Shown here piece by piece: positions 8,127-16,283 of a stretch of DNA of 31,137 nucleotides. A model generated the notes under the pieces. It searched no databases. It was given only the letters and a program-made list of their open reading frames with translations, and was not told the DNA's origin. Both the position numbers and the translations under genes were made by a program. Source of the stretch: JAGNRR01 sp964612525 (lineage in GTDB: Bacteria; Bacteroidota; Bacteroidia; Chitinophagales; Chitinophagaceae). The stretch's first letter is position 1. Each line of letters starts with the position of its first letter. The stretch is from assembly GCA_964612525.1 (NCBI GenBank), contig CAZTCQ010000021.1, positions 1 through 31,137 of the forward strand, read 5' to 3'.

Positions 8127-10448
8127 CTACTGTTTGGTAATTCGAGTATAAACAGTTTCTTCGTTTATCAAATTAAGTTTAAGCACATACAAACCACTGG
8201 GTAATGTATTCAGAGAAACAGTCTCTTCTGGATTCTTTATTTGTTTAATGAGTTTTCCAGTAATATCTAAAACAGATAAAGATTGTATCTCAACATCGCT
8301 TTCCAATTTCAATACATCCGAAACAGGATTTGGGTATAATTTGATGTTGTGCTTTTCTATATCGTTGATTCCAACGGCCCAATCTGCTTCTATTCGAACT
8401 GTTTGTGTTTGAGAACAATTGTTTGCGTCAATGGCATTTAATGTATAGTTGCCGGCTGGCAAATTCATGAAGGTTCCCGCTGGGTTTTGAACACCTGCGT
8501 TTGGCGTCAGGCTGTAAGAATATCCTGGAGTACCTCCGCTTGCGTTGCCGACAATACTACCATCGGCTGCTGTTGCCGATGTTGCATTTTGAGAACTAGT
8601 AATGCTCAAAACGAGGGCAGGAGGCTCCGTTATGGCTAACTGAATGCTTGTGTTGCAGCTATTGTTATCCGTAACTTGCAAAGTATAATTACCGGCAGGA
8701 AGGTTTGTGTAGTCACCCGGAAATGATTGTACCCCAAGGTTGGGCGTCAACGTGTAAGTGAATCCACCGTTTCCTCCAGCAGTGGTTGTGTAAGCCTCTC
8801 CATTGGGTACCCCAAAACAAGAGAGGTTTACAATGCTATCGGTGGCTAAGGTTAATGGCAATGGTTGGGTAATAGTAAATTGTGAGGAGTCTACACAGTT
8901 TTTAGCATCTGTTACAATGAGTGAATAGGTTCCTGCGGCGAGTGGATTAAAGAATCCTGTTGTATTGGATCCGCCTGGGTTAATATCAAAAGTAAGTGGG
9001 GCCGTCCCGCCATTTGCCGTTACAAGTAATACTCCATCAGCTGCGCCATTGCAACTTACATTTTGAGTCAAGGAGCCATTAGAATCTATAATCGGAGGAA
9101 TGGCCGCACTAATCGTAACTACGCTATCTATAATCGTATTTAAGCTATCTCGAACTCTTACTGTGTATGTCCCAGGGCTATAATTTATAAATGCGCCCGT
9201 GGTGTTGGAGTCGGTTCCTATTCTATACGTGATAGGTGCCGTACCTCCTGCTGCCAGTACATTAATTCCTCCGTCTCCACCAGGGCTGCAGCTCGGTGAG
9301 GAAGTAACAGAACTGAGAATTGCCAATGGACCTGAATTAATATCAATATTTTGAAAGTAGATTAAATTACCGCCGTATTCACCGCTGATTATATCAAAAT
9401 CACCATCGCCGTCTAAATCTAGTAGAGCCGGGTTGTTTACTTTTTGACCCATGGAGGCTGCACTAGCAGAAACTAAGTTGAACGGATTTGTAACCAGGGC
9501 TGTAAAATTAGGAACCGTAGCCGTCCCTATATTTTCCATATATTCGAAGTTTCCATTCGAATAGCCATCTCCAAAAAGTAAATCTAAGTCACCGTCATTA
9601 TCCAAGTCAGCAAAACTTAAATAGCCTATGTAATTAGAAGAGCTGGGAAAGCTAAGTCCTAAAGGATTGACTTGCGTGGTACCAAAAGCGGGTGCTAATG
9701 CCGTTCCCGTATTTTCTTGGTATCTTATTTCCGTTAAATAACTAGTTCCATCATACGCAACGGAGAAGAAATCTAAATCACCGTCATTATCAATATCTAC
9801 CAATTGGGGAGCTTGGAAGTAGTAGCCTGGAGTCAATCCGAAAGGGTTAATCGTTGGAGCTGCAAAAGCTGGAGCAGTGGCGGTGCCCGTATTTTCAAAA
9901 TATTTTATATCAACATTGTTGTTATTCGTATCTGTTTGTACTGTCATAACATCAAAATCTCCATCACCATCTAAATCTCCAATGGTTACTTCGGGTAAAT
10001 AGACATTCCCAGCAGTCAGTCCAAACGGATTACTTACGGGAGCGGCAAAGGCAGGAGCGGTTGCAGTACCTGTGTTTTCGAAGTATTGAAAAGAACCATA
10101 ATATTCAGCCACCAATAAATCTAAATCACCGTCATTATCCATATCAGCCGCTGCTGGAGCCGCTGTTGCATAAGTCGCCGTCAGTCCGTAGGGTATATTG
10201 ACGGGTGGAATAAAACTGGCTTGAGCTTGAGCCGTCTGAGTAGTTCCCAAACAGAAAGCTATCAGCCCAGTACCTAAAGCTCGACGCACAAAGCGCCGAT
10301 TGAACCTAAAATTTTGGAGACTCCATTTAATCTGAGTAATTAAAAGTTGAACATGGGCATTACTTCGATCAAAGCCTTTATTCAAAAGAATAGCCAATCT
10401 CTTCGCTAAACGTTTCAGTTCTTTTTTACCCCGTACTGGATATTTCAT
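8127..10448 (-). CDS. T9SS type A cargo with FG-GAP/VCBS and SprB repeats
   Basis: A 773-aa secreted protein. The ATG at 10448 (MKYPVRGKKELKRLAKR) is preferred over an upstream TTG. The first 80 residues are unusual: about 55 basic residues precede the hydrophobic core ALGTGLIAFCLGTTQTAQAQA, giving an extended signal peptide. Residues about 95-370 hold five FG-GAP/VCBS-type units with the Ca-binding pattern DxDNDGDxD, each followed by YFENTGTATAPAF-like text. Then come four SprB-like repeats of about 75 residues, each with GGTAP and AGTYxLxVTD cores. The last 75 residues are a type A sorting domain: LYPNPVSDVLKLE, GKLIKQI, LPSGLYVLKL. It is therefore predicted to be exported by the Sec and type IX systems to the cell surface or medium. 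A binding or adhesion role is an inference. Confidence 0.9.
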   Translation of the reverse strand: MKYPVRGKKELKRLAKRLAILLNKGFDRSNAHVQLLITQIKWSLQNFRFNRRFVRRALGTGLIAFCLGTTQTAQAQASFIPPVNIPYGLTATYATAAPAAADMDNDGDLDLLVAEYYGSFQYFENTGTATAPAFAAPVSNPFGLTAGNVYLPEVTIGDLDGDGDFDVMTVQTDTNNNNVDIKYFENTGTATAPAFAAPTINPFGLTPGYYFQAPQLVDIDNDGDLDFFSVAYDGTSYLTEIRYQENTGTALAPAFGTTQVNPLGLSFPSSSNYIGYLSFADLDNDGDLDLLFGDGYSNGNFEYMENIGTATVPNFTALVTNPFNLVSASAASMGQKVNNPALLDLDGDGDFDIISGEYGGNLIYFQNIDINSGPLAILSSVTSSPSCSPGGDGGINVLAAGGTAPITYRIGTDSNTTGAFINYSPGTYTVRVRDSLNTIIDSVVTISAAIPPIIDSNGSLTQNVSCNGAADGVLLVTANGGTAPLTFDINPGGSNTTGFFNPLAAGTYSLIVTDAKNCVDSSQFTITQPLPLTLATDSIVNLSCFGVPNGEAYTTTAGGNGGFTYTLTPNLGVQSFPGDYTNLPAGNYTLQVTDNNSCNTSIQLAITEPPALVLSITSSQNATSATAADGSIVGNASGGTPGYSYSLTPNAGVQNPAGTFMNLPAGNYTLNAIDANNCSQTQTVRIEADWAVGINDIEKHNIKLYPNPVSDVLKLESDVEIQSLSVLDITGKLIKQIKNPEETVSLNTLPSGLYVLKLNLINEETVYTRITKQ

Positions 10449-10538
10449 AATAGTTTTTTTTGTTAATATTTTACTTGCAAAAAGAAATAGCAATTATCTC
10501 AGAAACGCAAGTTAATTATATTTCGTTAGTGAGAAATG

Positions 10539-11615
10539 TTAAATTTTTGACCAAAAAGTAGTTTCAGGAGTCATGAGACCGGCTTTGTAATCAACGGTTG
10601 ATGCATTGAGAATATTCGGCCTTCGCTTGTTCGGCAGTACTTGTATTTCATAAATTTCATCAACAGATTGTTGATACGAAATTTTACCAACGAAACTTCG
10701 AGTAGGTAGATGAATCACGACAATACCAGCTTCCTGAGCATCACTAGCAAAGGGTAATTGGGCAAAGGTGGAAGAGTTTTTACGGAGTTTTGATAAACCC
10801 ACAAATAAATAATCTTTGTGATGAGCCATGCCTCTTACAAAACCTTTAAACGTGTAAATGAGTTCAGTGGTTTTGGTGCTGGTGTTTACCTTAACCAATT
10901 CTCCGTTTGCGCTTTGTAGTAGGTACAATTCATCATTAATTATTTTGGGAGAATGAGGCATCGCTAAATTGCTAAGAACGATTTCATTTTTTTCAATGTC
11001 ATACAAGGTTCCCGTTTGGGTAATGTTTTCTCGCCAGCTTTGTGGAGTGTTTCCTTGATTAAAACTAGTTGCATACTTAGGCAAACTATTTACAAGAGCC
11101 ATTCCATTTAAATGGCAAGCATCTATCGATTCTAGCTTATTAATTTGCGGCGGTGACCAGTAAGGAGTAAAGCTATTTTCATCATCAATACTTACGATAC
11201 AAGAAAAAAGGGTGTTGACCGCAAAGAGTTTTTCTTGACTGTTGAGCATTCCAAAATGTAGGTCGTGTAAGTCAAGACCCGCTGTGTGGTAGGTAGCTCG
11301 GGGCATATACATTGCGTCATACTTATTGGGTGATTTAGGATAGTGCGTGGCCAAAGCTGGTGAGTTAGCCAATACAATTACCTCATCTTTGGTGGCTACG
11401 GCCATTTTATCTTTAGAAGGATGTAAGGCAATGCCCATCGGCTTGTCAAAGGTTCGCGGTAGCTGGATTAAGCTATTCTCATCCTTCGGGGAAAGAAAAA
11501 TAATCTTACCCGCCTGATAGGTGCTGATAGCCAAACTACAGTTCAGTTTAGTTAAAAGTTCGGGTAGCTGTGGGCTATAATGGCAAGCGAACGGGCTTAT
11601 CGGGTTAGAAGACAT
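10539..11615 (-). CDS. TIGR03032 family conserved protein
   Basis: A 358-aa protein that closely follows the pattern of family TIGR03032, of unknown function. Visible family blocks in order are SLAISTYQAGKIIFLSP, MGIALHPSKDKMAVAT, MYMPRATYHTAGLDLHDLHFG, FAVNTLFSCIVSID, WSPPQINKL, DACHLNGMA, the SWRE/TGTLYDI segment, NLAMPHSPKI, GFVRGMAHHKDYLFVGLSKLR and a C-terminal YEIQVLPNKRRPNILN. The repeated strand-turn pattern suggests a beta-propeller. There is no signal peptide, so it is probably cytoplasmic. It lies 90 bp upstream of the FG-GAP/SprB gene on the same strand, so the two could share a transcript, but nothing shows a functional link. The start ATG gives MSSNPISPFACHYSP. Confidence 0.88.
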   Translation of the reverse strand: MSSNPISPFACHYSPQLPELLTKLNCSLAISTYQAGKIIFLSPKDENSLIQLPRTFDKPMGIALHPSKDKMAVATKDEVIVLANSPALATHYPKSPNKYDAMYMPRATYHTAGLDLHDLHFGMLNSQEKLFAVNTLFSCIVSIDDENSFTPYWSPPQINKLESIDACHLNGMALVNSLPKYATSFNQGNTPQSWRENITQTGTLYDIEKNEIVLSNLAMPHSPKIINDELYLLQSANGELVKVNTSTKTTELIYTFKGFVRGMAHHKDYLFVGLSKLRKNSSTFAQLPFASDAQEAGIVVIHLPTRSFVGKISYQQSVDEIYEIQVLPNKRRPNILNASTVDYKAGLMTPETTFWSKI

Positions 11616-11790
11616 ACTTTAAAAGTAAGTCGGATACAAGTATGTCAACTTTTTTTTGTAGTAAATTAGTGATGTTTTTTGAAAATCATTCATCCGCTTC
11701 TATTTGCCGCTTGCAAATTTTAAGAACCACTAAACAGTCCGTTTACTTTTTATTCGCCCTTGCTCTTTATCTTTAGGCAAATTATTTACT

Positions 11791-13125
11791 ATGAAAAGGC
11801 TACTACTATTTGCATTGATAATTTCTTCTTTTACCCTTCAAGCTCAGCAAAAAGAAGCGTATAAAAAATTGAATGCCTATTTTGATACCTTGGAAAACAA
11901 TAATCGATTCATGGGCAATGTGTTGATCATGAAAGGTGATAAGGTAGAATTTGAGAAATCCGTTGGGATGAGTCAAGTAGATGAAAAACAAAAGCATAGT
12001 TCGAAAGATATTTTTAGAATTGGTTCTATCACCAAGACCTACACGGCCACCATTGTTTTAAAACTGATTGAAGATAAAAAGCTGAGTTTGGATACCAAGC
12101 TAGAAGCTTTTTTTCCGAAAGTAAAAAACGCCGATGCCATTACCATAAAGCAAATGCTGAATCACTCTAGTGGCCTAGCGAATTATACTAGTCAGAAAGA
12201 TTTTGGTTTATATATGAGCGAAGCACAGTCACAAGAACAAATGGTAGCGCGGATTGAGAAATTGAAAAGTGACTTTGCGCCAGGAAGTAAACATGAGTAT
12301 TCTAATACGAACTTTATTTTACTGGGTTATATTCTTGAAAAAGTAAGCGGCCGGACTTACGCAAAAAACTTAGACCAATACATTGTAAAGCCTCTCAAAT
12401 TAAAAAGCACAACTTATACATTAGGTAATACAATTTTACCCAAAGAGTCATCTTCTTATATATTTCAAGAAGGCTGGCAAAAAATGCCGAATTGGAATTT
12501 AGATGTAGCTGCTGCGGCTGGTGCCATGAGAGCCACAACTGAAGATTTAGCACTATTTGCTAGAGGCTTATTCCGAGGAAAAATATTGGATGAAGAGAGC
12601 TTAAAAGAGATGACTAGCTTTGAAAAAAGTTACGGTCTCGGTTTATTGGAGGCGCCTTTTTATGATAAAAGATTATTGATGCATGGGGGCAAAATTGAAG
12701 GATTTCGCTCTGAATTTTTTTATGATCAGGAGGAGGATGTAACGCTGGTATTGCTAAGCAATGCGTCTAATTTTAACCAAAATGATATTGTCATTGCCAT
12801 GGCTTCGGCTGTTTACGGAAGGGAATTTAAAATTCCTTCTATGAAAGAAAAAAAGGAGGTAAAAGTTTCGATTTCACAACTTAAAAAGTACGTTGGGGAG
12901 TACGTGAATGATTCTTTCCCTTTGGATATTACGGTTTCCATTAAAGATGAAAAACTAATGGCGCAGGCTACAGGGCAAGGGGCTTTTCCTTTGAAAGCAA
13001 CAGGTCTCAATCGATTCGAATTTAAAACGGCTAATATTAATATTGAATTTTTACAAACAGAAAAAGGCTATAATCAAATGAAATTTAGTCAAGGAGGTAG
13101 TCGTTTTATTTTCGATAAAAAATAG
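11791..13125 (+). CDS. Serine hydrolase of the beta-lactamase (class C-like) family
   Basis: A 444-aa exported serine hydrolase (PF00144 type). A signal peptide MKRLLLFALIISSFTLQAQ opens the protein. The catalytic SxxK motif is visible in RIGSITKTYTA, the YxN motif in HEYSNTNFILLGY, and the KTG-equivalent in LMHGGKIEGFRSEF. The LNHSSGLANY segment is typical of the family. After the hydrolase domain (about 20-345) a C-terminal extension of about 90 residues (KKYVGEYVNDSFPLDITV onward) resembles the lipocalin-like DUF3471-type tail often seen on such proteins. Family members include D-aminopeptidases, esterases and PBP4-like peptidases, and true beta-lactamase activity cannot be assumed. A TATCTTTA box at 11768-11775 is a plausible, imperfect -7 element. 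Confidence 0.88.
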   Translation: MKRLLLFALIISSFTLQAQQKEAYKKLNAYFDTLENNNRFMGNVLIMKGDKVEFEKSVGMSQVDEKQKHSSKDIFRIGSITKTYTATIVLKLIEDKKLSLDTKLEAFFPKVKNADAITIKQMLNHSSGLANYTSQKDFGLYMSEAQSQEQMVARIEKLKSDFAPGSKHEYSNTNFILLGYILEKVSGRTYAKNLDQYIVKPLKLKSTTYTLGNTILPKESSSYIFQEGWQKMPNWNLDVAAAAGAMRATTEDLALFARGLFRGKILDEESLKEMTSFEKSYGLGLLEAPFYDKRLLMHGGKIEGFRSEFFYDQEEDVTLVLLSNASNFNQNDIVIAMASAVYGREFKIPSMKEKKEVKVSISQLKKYVGEYVNDSFPLDITVSIKDEKLMAQATGQGAFPLKATGLNRFEFKTANINIEFLQTEKGYNQMKFSQGGSRFIFDKK

Positions 13126-13176
13126 TCTTCCATGAAAGCTTTGCAGTAAGAGGCAGAAGATACTGTGGAATAGAAT

Positions 13177-13184
13177 TACCTTTG
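13177..13184 (+). promoter_or_regulatory. -7 box (TACCTTTG) directly before the DUF502 gene
   Basis: TACCTTTG matches TAnnTTTG exactly and ends four bases before the ATG at 13189, the same spacing as at the GNAT-like gene. It predicts a very short or absent 5' leader for the DUF502-serC transcript. No clear -33 TTG was found at the usual distance. Confidence 0.5.
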
Positions 13185-13188
13185 CAGC

Positions 13189-13803
13189 ATGAAATTTAAT
13201 TTAGCTACCGCACTGCGCTATTTGCTTCAAGGGGTAGTTATCATTTTACCATTTGCCATCACCTTTGCCTTGGTTTACTATGTCTTTGATTTTGTAGATA
13301 CCATTATCCCGATTCGGAACATGCCTCGTGGCCTAGGCTTTGTGATTGTGATTGCTGGCTTGATGTTGGTGGGCTACCTGGGTTCACGCTTTTTTTTAGG
13401 GCGTTTGGTCTTAGATATTTTTGATAGAATTTTAGAAAAAATTCCTGGTTTAAAAATTATTTATACGGCTGTGAAAGATTTTGCCGAAGGCTTTGTAGGT
13501 GATAAAAGAAAATTCAAGACTCCTGTCCTTATAAAAATTAGTGAGCAACCTGAAATGCATCGAGTAGGTTTTTTGACCCAGAAAGATTTAACTAAAATTG
13601 GTTTAGTGGACAAGGTGATGGTATACGTTCCTCATTCATATAATTTTAGCGGGAACTTATTTGTGGTGCAAAGCACGAGTATTCAACTCTTAGATATGGA
13701 CGCGGGCGATGCCATGAAATTAGCGGTCAGTGGCGGTGTAGCTGGTTTTGACGAAGAAGAGATAAGTATTGAAACCTTTCCTGAAAATGAAGTCAATGTA
13801 TAA
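13189..13803 (+). CDS. DUF502 family membrane protein
   Basis: A 204-aa integral membrane protein. Two N-terminal helices are clear: YLLQGVVIILPFAITFALVYYVF and LGFVIVIAGLMLVGYLGSRFF. They are followed by the DUF502 hallmark region: FDRILEKIPGLKIIYTAVKDF, a FKTPVLIKISEQPEMHRVGFLT beta stretch and VYVPHSYNFSGNLFVV. The length is typical for the family, whose function in bacteria is not established (plant relatives are the LAZY-named COV proteins). Its stop overlaps the start of serC, so the two are a translationally coupled pair. Confidence 0.9.
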   Translation: MKFNLATALRYLLQGVVIILPFAITFALVYYVFDFVDTIIPIRNMPRGLGFVIVIAGLMLVGYLGSRFFLGRLVLDIFDRILEKIPGLKIIYTAVKDFAEGFVGDKRKFKTPVLIKISEQPEMHRVGFLTQKDLTKIGLVDKVMVYVPHSYNFSGNLFVVQSTSIQLLDMDAGDAMKLAVSGGVAGFDEEEISIETFPENEVNV

Positions 13804-14836
13804 TGTAGCCTCAGGACCTTCCGTTTATCCTAAAGTGATTTTGGAGAAAATTGCGAAGGGAATTTTAAACTATCAAGGTAAAGAGATTTCTAGTTTGGAA
13901 TTGGGGCATCGTTCTGCGTTATTTGCCGAAGTGCGTGATCAATTAATTTCTTTGACGAAAGAAATTTTAGAAGTTCCTGATGATTTTTCTGTTTTGTATT
14001 TACAAGGTGGCGGGCGTTTACACTTTGCCCAAATTCCTATGAATTTTTTAAGTGAGAACGAAACAGCACAATTTATTGATACGGGTTATTGGACAAGCAA
14101 AGCTGCGGAATATGCAGCCAATTACGGGAAAGTCGAAGTCATCGAGAGTTCTAAACAGGAAAACTATTGTCACCTAACAAGTGCTGAAACTTCTAAACTC
14201 AAGGGAAAGTACATGCAGTATTGTTCGAACAATACAATTTATGGTACCCAATTTCACGACTTACCCATGGCCAATATTCCCGCAGTGGCAGACATGAGCA
14301 GTGATATTTTTTCTCGGTCTGTTGATTGGTCCCGTGTGGATTTGGTGCTTGCCTGCGCACAGAAGAATTTTGGACCGGCGGGTTTAAGTTTATTGATTGT
14401 TCGAAATAATTTTTTGGCCACCGCCAAAAGCGATTTGCCTGCTGTGTTTAGTTATAAAAATTTGGCTGCAAAAAATTCGAATTATAATACACCGCCTATT
14501 TTTAATATGTGCGCTAGTTTAGAAATGCTCAAATGGATTAAGGAGAATGGAGGTATTGAAGCATTAGAAAAGCGGGTAGAAGAAAGAGCAAGTATACTAT
14601 ACAGAGCGATTAACCAAAGTGATCTAGTGGCAAATACTATCCCTCTTGAGGAAAGAAGCTTCATGAATATTGTATTTGATGCCAAGGATAAAGTCATAAA
14701 TGAGAAGCTTGGTCATCAATTTATGGCTGCTAATATTATTGGTTTTAAGGGGCATAAAGCAAGGGGTGGTTTTCGAATAGGCAACTATATCGGGCAGAGT
14801 GAAGAGGCGATTCGAGCAGTGGCTAGTTTTCTGTAA
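13796..14836 (+). CDS. serC: Phosphoserine aminotransferase
   Basis: PLP enzyme converting 3-phosphohydroxypyruvate and glutamate to phosphoserine in serine (and possibly pyridoxine) synthesis. With the ATG at 13796 it is 346 aa. Family signatures are YNVASGPSVYPKVIL at the N-terminus, LELGHRSALFAEV, the GGGRLHFAQIPMN loop, DMSSDIFSR and the PLP lysine in AQKNFGPAGLSLL. The C-terminus shows GHKARGGFRIGNYIGQSEEAI, matching the usual GGhR-A-iYN region. It diverges in places: GGGRLHF replaces the common GGAS-QF, and GNYIG replaces the usual R-ASIYNA. Starts at 13787 (ATG) or 13769 (TTG) are also open. I chose 13796 because it puts YN-x-GPS at the usual distance and overlaps the DUF502 stop by 8 bp. 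No serA was seen nearby. Confidence 0.88.
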   Translation: MYNVASGPSVYPKVILEKIAKGILNYQGKEISSLELGHRSALFAEVRDQLISLTKEILEVPDDFSVLYLQGGGRLHFAQIPMNFLSENETAQFIDTGYWTSKAAEYAANYGKVEVIESSKQENYCHLTSAETSKLKGKYMQYCSNNTIYGTQFHDLPMANIPAVADMSSDIFSRSVDWSRVDLVLACAQKNFGPAGLSLLIVRNNFLATAKSDLPAVFSYKNLAAKNSNYNTPPIFNMCASLEMLKWIKENGGIEALEKRVEERASILYRAINQSDLVANTIPLEERSFMNIVFDAKDKVINEKLGHQFMAANIIGFKGHKARGGFRIGNYIGQSEEAIRAVASFL

Positions 14837-15038
14837 TAGGATGGCCCTTAAAAACAACTTTTGCCAAGAATTAGTCGTCATAAACCATAAACATGTCGAG
14901 TTTATAGTATTCGTCAGCCATAATCCTGACGTGTTTTAGTCACAGAAACCTTTAATTATTTTGATGGGTAATCCTATTCCGTAATATCAATTTATTTTTT
15001 AAATTATGTACACTTTTATTTTGTAGGAAGTTTTTATT

Positions 15039-15064
15039 AATCGTAATATTGCAATTAAACGATT
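15039..15064. promoter_or_regulatory. Candidate ArsR operator (26-bp dyad) abutting arsR start
   Basis: AATCGT (15039-15044) and ACGATT (15059-15064) are exact reverse complements. Between them, sharing the same centre, is the perfect 8-bp palindrome ATTGCAAT (15048-15055). Twenty of 26 positions are symmetric. The dyad ends on the base before the ATG, where a bound repressor would block transcription or its start. Autoregulation is typical of ArsR-family repressors. Confidence 0.65.
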
Positions 15065-15397
15065 ATGGGAATTACAAAATCATCTATTTACACCGAAGAA
15101 CAAAACAGGGTGGCGTCTTATGCTAAGGTGTTAGGCCATCCTGCGCGGATTGCTATTTTGCAAGAGCTCATTGAGCGACAAAGCTGTGTATGTGGCGAAT
15201 TAGTAACGGAAATCGGACTAGCACAGGCGACAATCTCTCAGCATTTGAAGGAATTGAAAAATGCCGAAATTATTAAAGGAGAGATTGAAGGCACCAGTGT
15301 TTGCTATTGTATAAACACGGAAAAGTGGAAAGAATTGACCAGAGTTTTTAAAGGCTTGTTCGGTTCTCTAAGAAATAAAAAATTTAAATGTTGCTAA
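15065..15397 (+). CDS. arsR: ArsR/SmtB-family transcriptional repressor
   Basis: A 110-aa winged-helix regulator. The order is HPARIAILQELIERQSCVCGELV, then the recognition helix AQATISQHLKELKNAEII, then the wing GEIEGTSVCYCINTEKW. The CVC pair at the start of the third helix is the position of the metal or arsenite-sensing cysteines in ArsR (ELxVCDL in classic members). Extra thiols are at CYC in the wing and CC at the C-terminus. This implies thiol-dependent sensing of a metalloid or soft metal. The ATG at 15065 directly follows the 26-bp operator-like dyad. The DUF6428 gene starts 17 bp downstream, so the two form an operon. No arsenate reductase or arsenite exporter gene follows. Confidence 0.88.
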   Translation: MGITKSSIYTEEQNRVASYAKVLGHPARIAILQELIERQSCVCGELVTEIGLAQATISQHLKELKNAEIIKGEIEGTSVCYCINTEKWKELTRVFKGLFGSLRNKKFKCC

Positions 15398-15414
15398 ACT
15401 TAAAAAACAACAAA

Positions 15415-15873
15415 ATGAAATTATCAGAAGTAAAAAAAGTATTAGGAACCATCGAGGGCATACAGTTTGTATTGCCTGATGGCAAAAAAATTCCATCGCA
15501 TTTTCATATAACTGAAATAGGAAATATAGAAAAAAAATTCATGGATTGCGGTGGCAAAGTGAGAGAAGAAACTAAAGTGAGTTTTCAATTGTGGACATCG
15601 ATTGACTTGCATCATAGGTTAAAGGCAGATAAGTTTTTGAAAATAATTACGTTGGCGGAGGATAAAATCAACCTTCAAGACGTAGAAATAGAAGTAGAAT
15701 ATCAAGGAGATACCATAGAAAAATTTGCTCTTGATTTTCAAGAAGGACATTTTAGATTGACCTCCCAGAAAACAGCTTGTCTAGCCGAAGAGAATTGCGG
15801 AATTCCCGTGCAGAACGTAAAGAAAAAACTGTCGGAATTTAGCGCTGCTTGCTGTGGTCCCGACTGTTGCTAA
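15415..15873 (+). CDS. DUF6428 family protein with C-terminal Cys cluster
   Basis: A 152-aa protein beginning MKLSEVKKVLGTIEGIQFVLPDGK. I chose the ATG at 15415 over the in-frame ATG at 15388, because the latter adds nine residues not typical of the family and overlaps arsR. A PSHFHITEIG motif follows, then VSFQLWTSIDLHHRLKADKFL. The C-terminal third has TACLAEENC and ends in CCGPDCC, a likely thiolate metal or metalloid site. Proteins of this type commonly sit directly behind arsR in Bacteroidota arsenic loci, which supports a role as a binding protein or accessory there. The biochemical function is unknown. The stop overlaps the stop of convergent doxX by 3 bp. Confidence 0.8.
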   Translation: MKLSEVKKVLGTIEGIQFVLPDGKKIPSHFHITEIGNIEKKFMDCGGKVREETKVSFQLWTSIDLHHRLKADKFLKIITLAEDKINLQDVEIEVEYQGDTIEKFALDFQEGHFRLTSQKTACLAEENCGIPVQNVKKKLSEFSAACCGPDCC

Positions 15874-16244
15874 GCGCTTAAATACAGCTTGAATTTTTCC
15901 TTATGGGCGTAGACCGATACAATGCCTAGAATTAGAAAAATCAAAGAGAACAGATAGTTTTTCGGATCATAAAAAATGTGCAACATAAAAGCGTTGAACA
16001 TTATAGCAATGCTTAGTGTAAGAGCCACGGGAATAAACTTTCCGACTAATAAAGCTAACCCACTAACTACCTCTAGCACGCCGATCATAAGCATAAAGGG
16101 GGAGTGAAGAACAGTCATGATTGCGTACATTCCTTCGCCCATAGCGTCAGCCTGTGGTGGACCACTAAAAAATTTCCCAACGCCAAAGCCAACCATAGCT
16201 ACGCCTAAAGCAATTCTAAGTCCGAGAACAATTTTTTGATTCAT
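15870..16244 (-). CDS. DoxX-family membrane protein
   Basis: A 124-aa protein with four hydrophobic segments, the usual DoxX-like four-helix topology. It starts MNQKIVLGLRIALGVAMVGFGVGKFFSG. The G-x-GKFF stretch and the later IGVLEVVSGLALLVGKF (the family's iGxxEllGGlaLLl-type motif) are recognisable. The third helix is VALTLSIAIMFNAFML. The family's role is not established and is linked variously to respiration, redox or thiol stress. It is convergent with the arsR-DUF6428 pair and overlaps it at the stop codons, with no terminator between them, so antisense read-through is likely. Confidence 0.85.
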   Translation of the reverse strand: MNQKIVLGLRIALGVAMVGFGVGKFFSGPPQADAMGEGMYAIMTVLHSPFMLMIGVLEVVSGLALLVGKFIPVALTLSIAIMFNAFMLHIFYDPKNYLFSLIFLILGIVSVYAHKEKFKLYLSA

Positions 16245-16283
16245 AGCACTAATATACGGGTAAGTACTTAGAAATTTACAGTT

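Noticed and set aside
11791..13125. Serine hydrolase gene as a beta-lactamase regulated by the blaI pair
   Set aside because: It is 14 kb from blaI, belongs to a broad hydrolase/peptidase family, and no TATAACTA dyad was seen in front of it.
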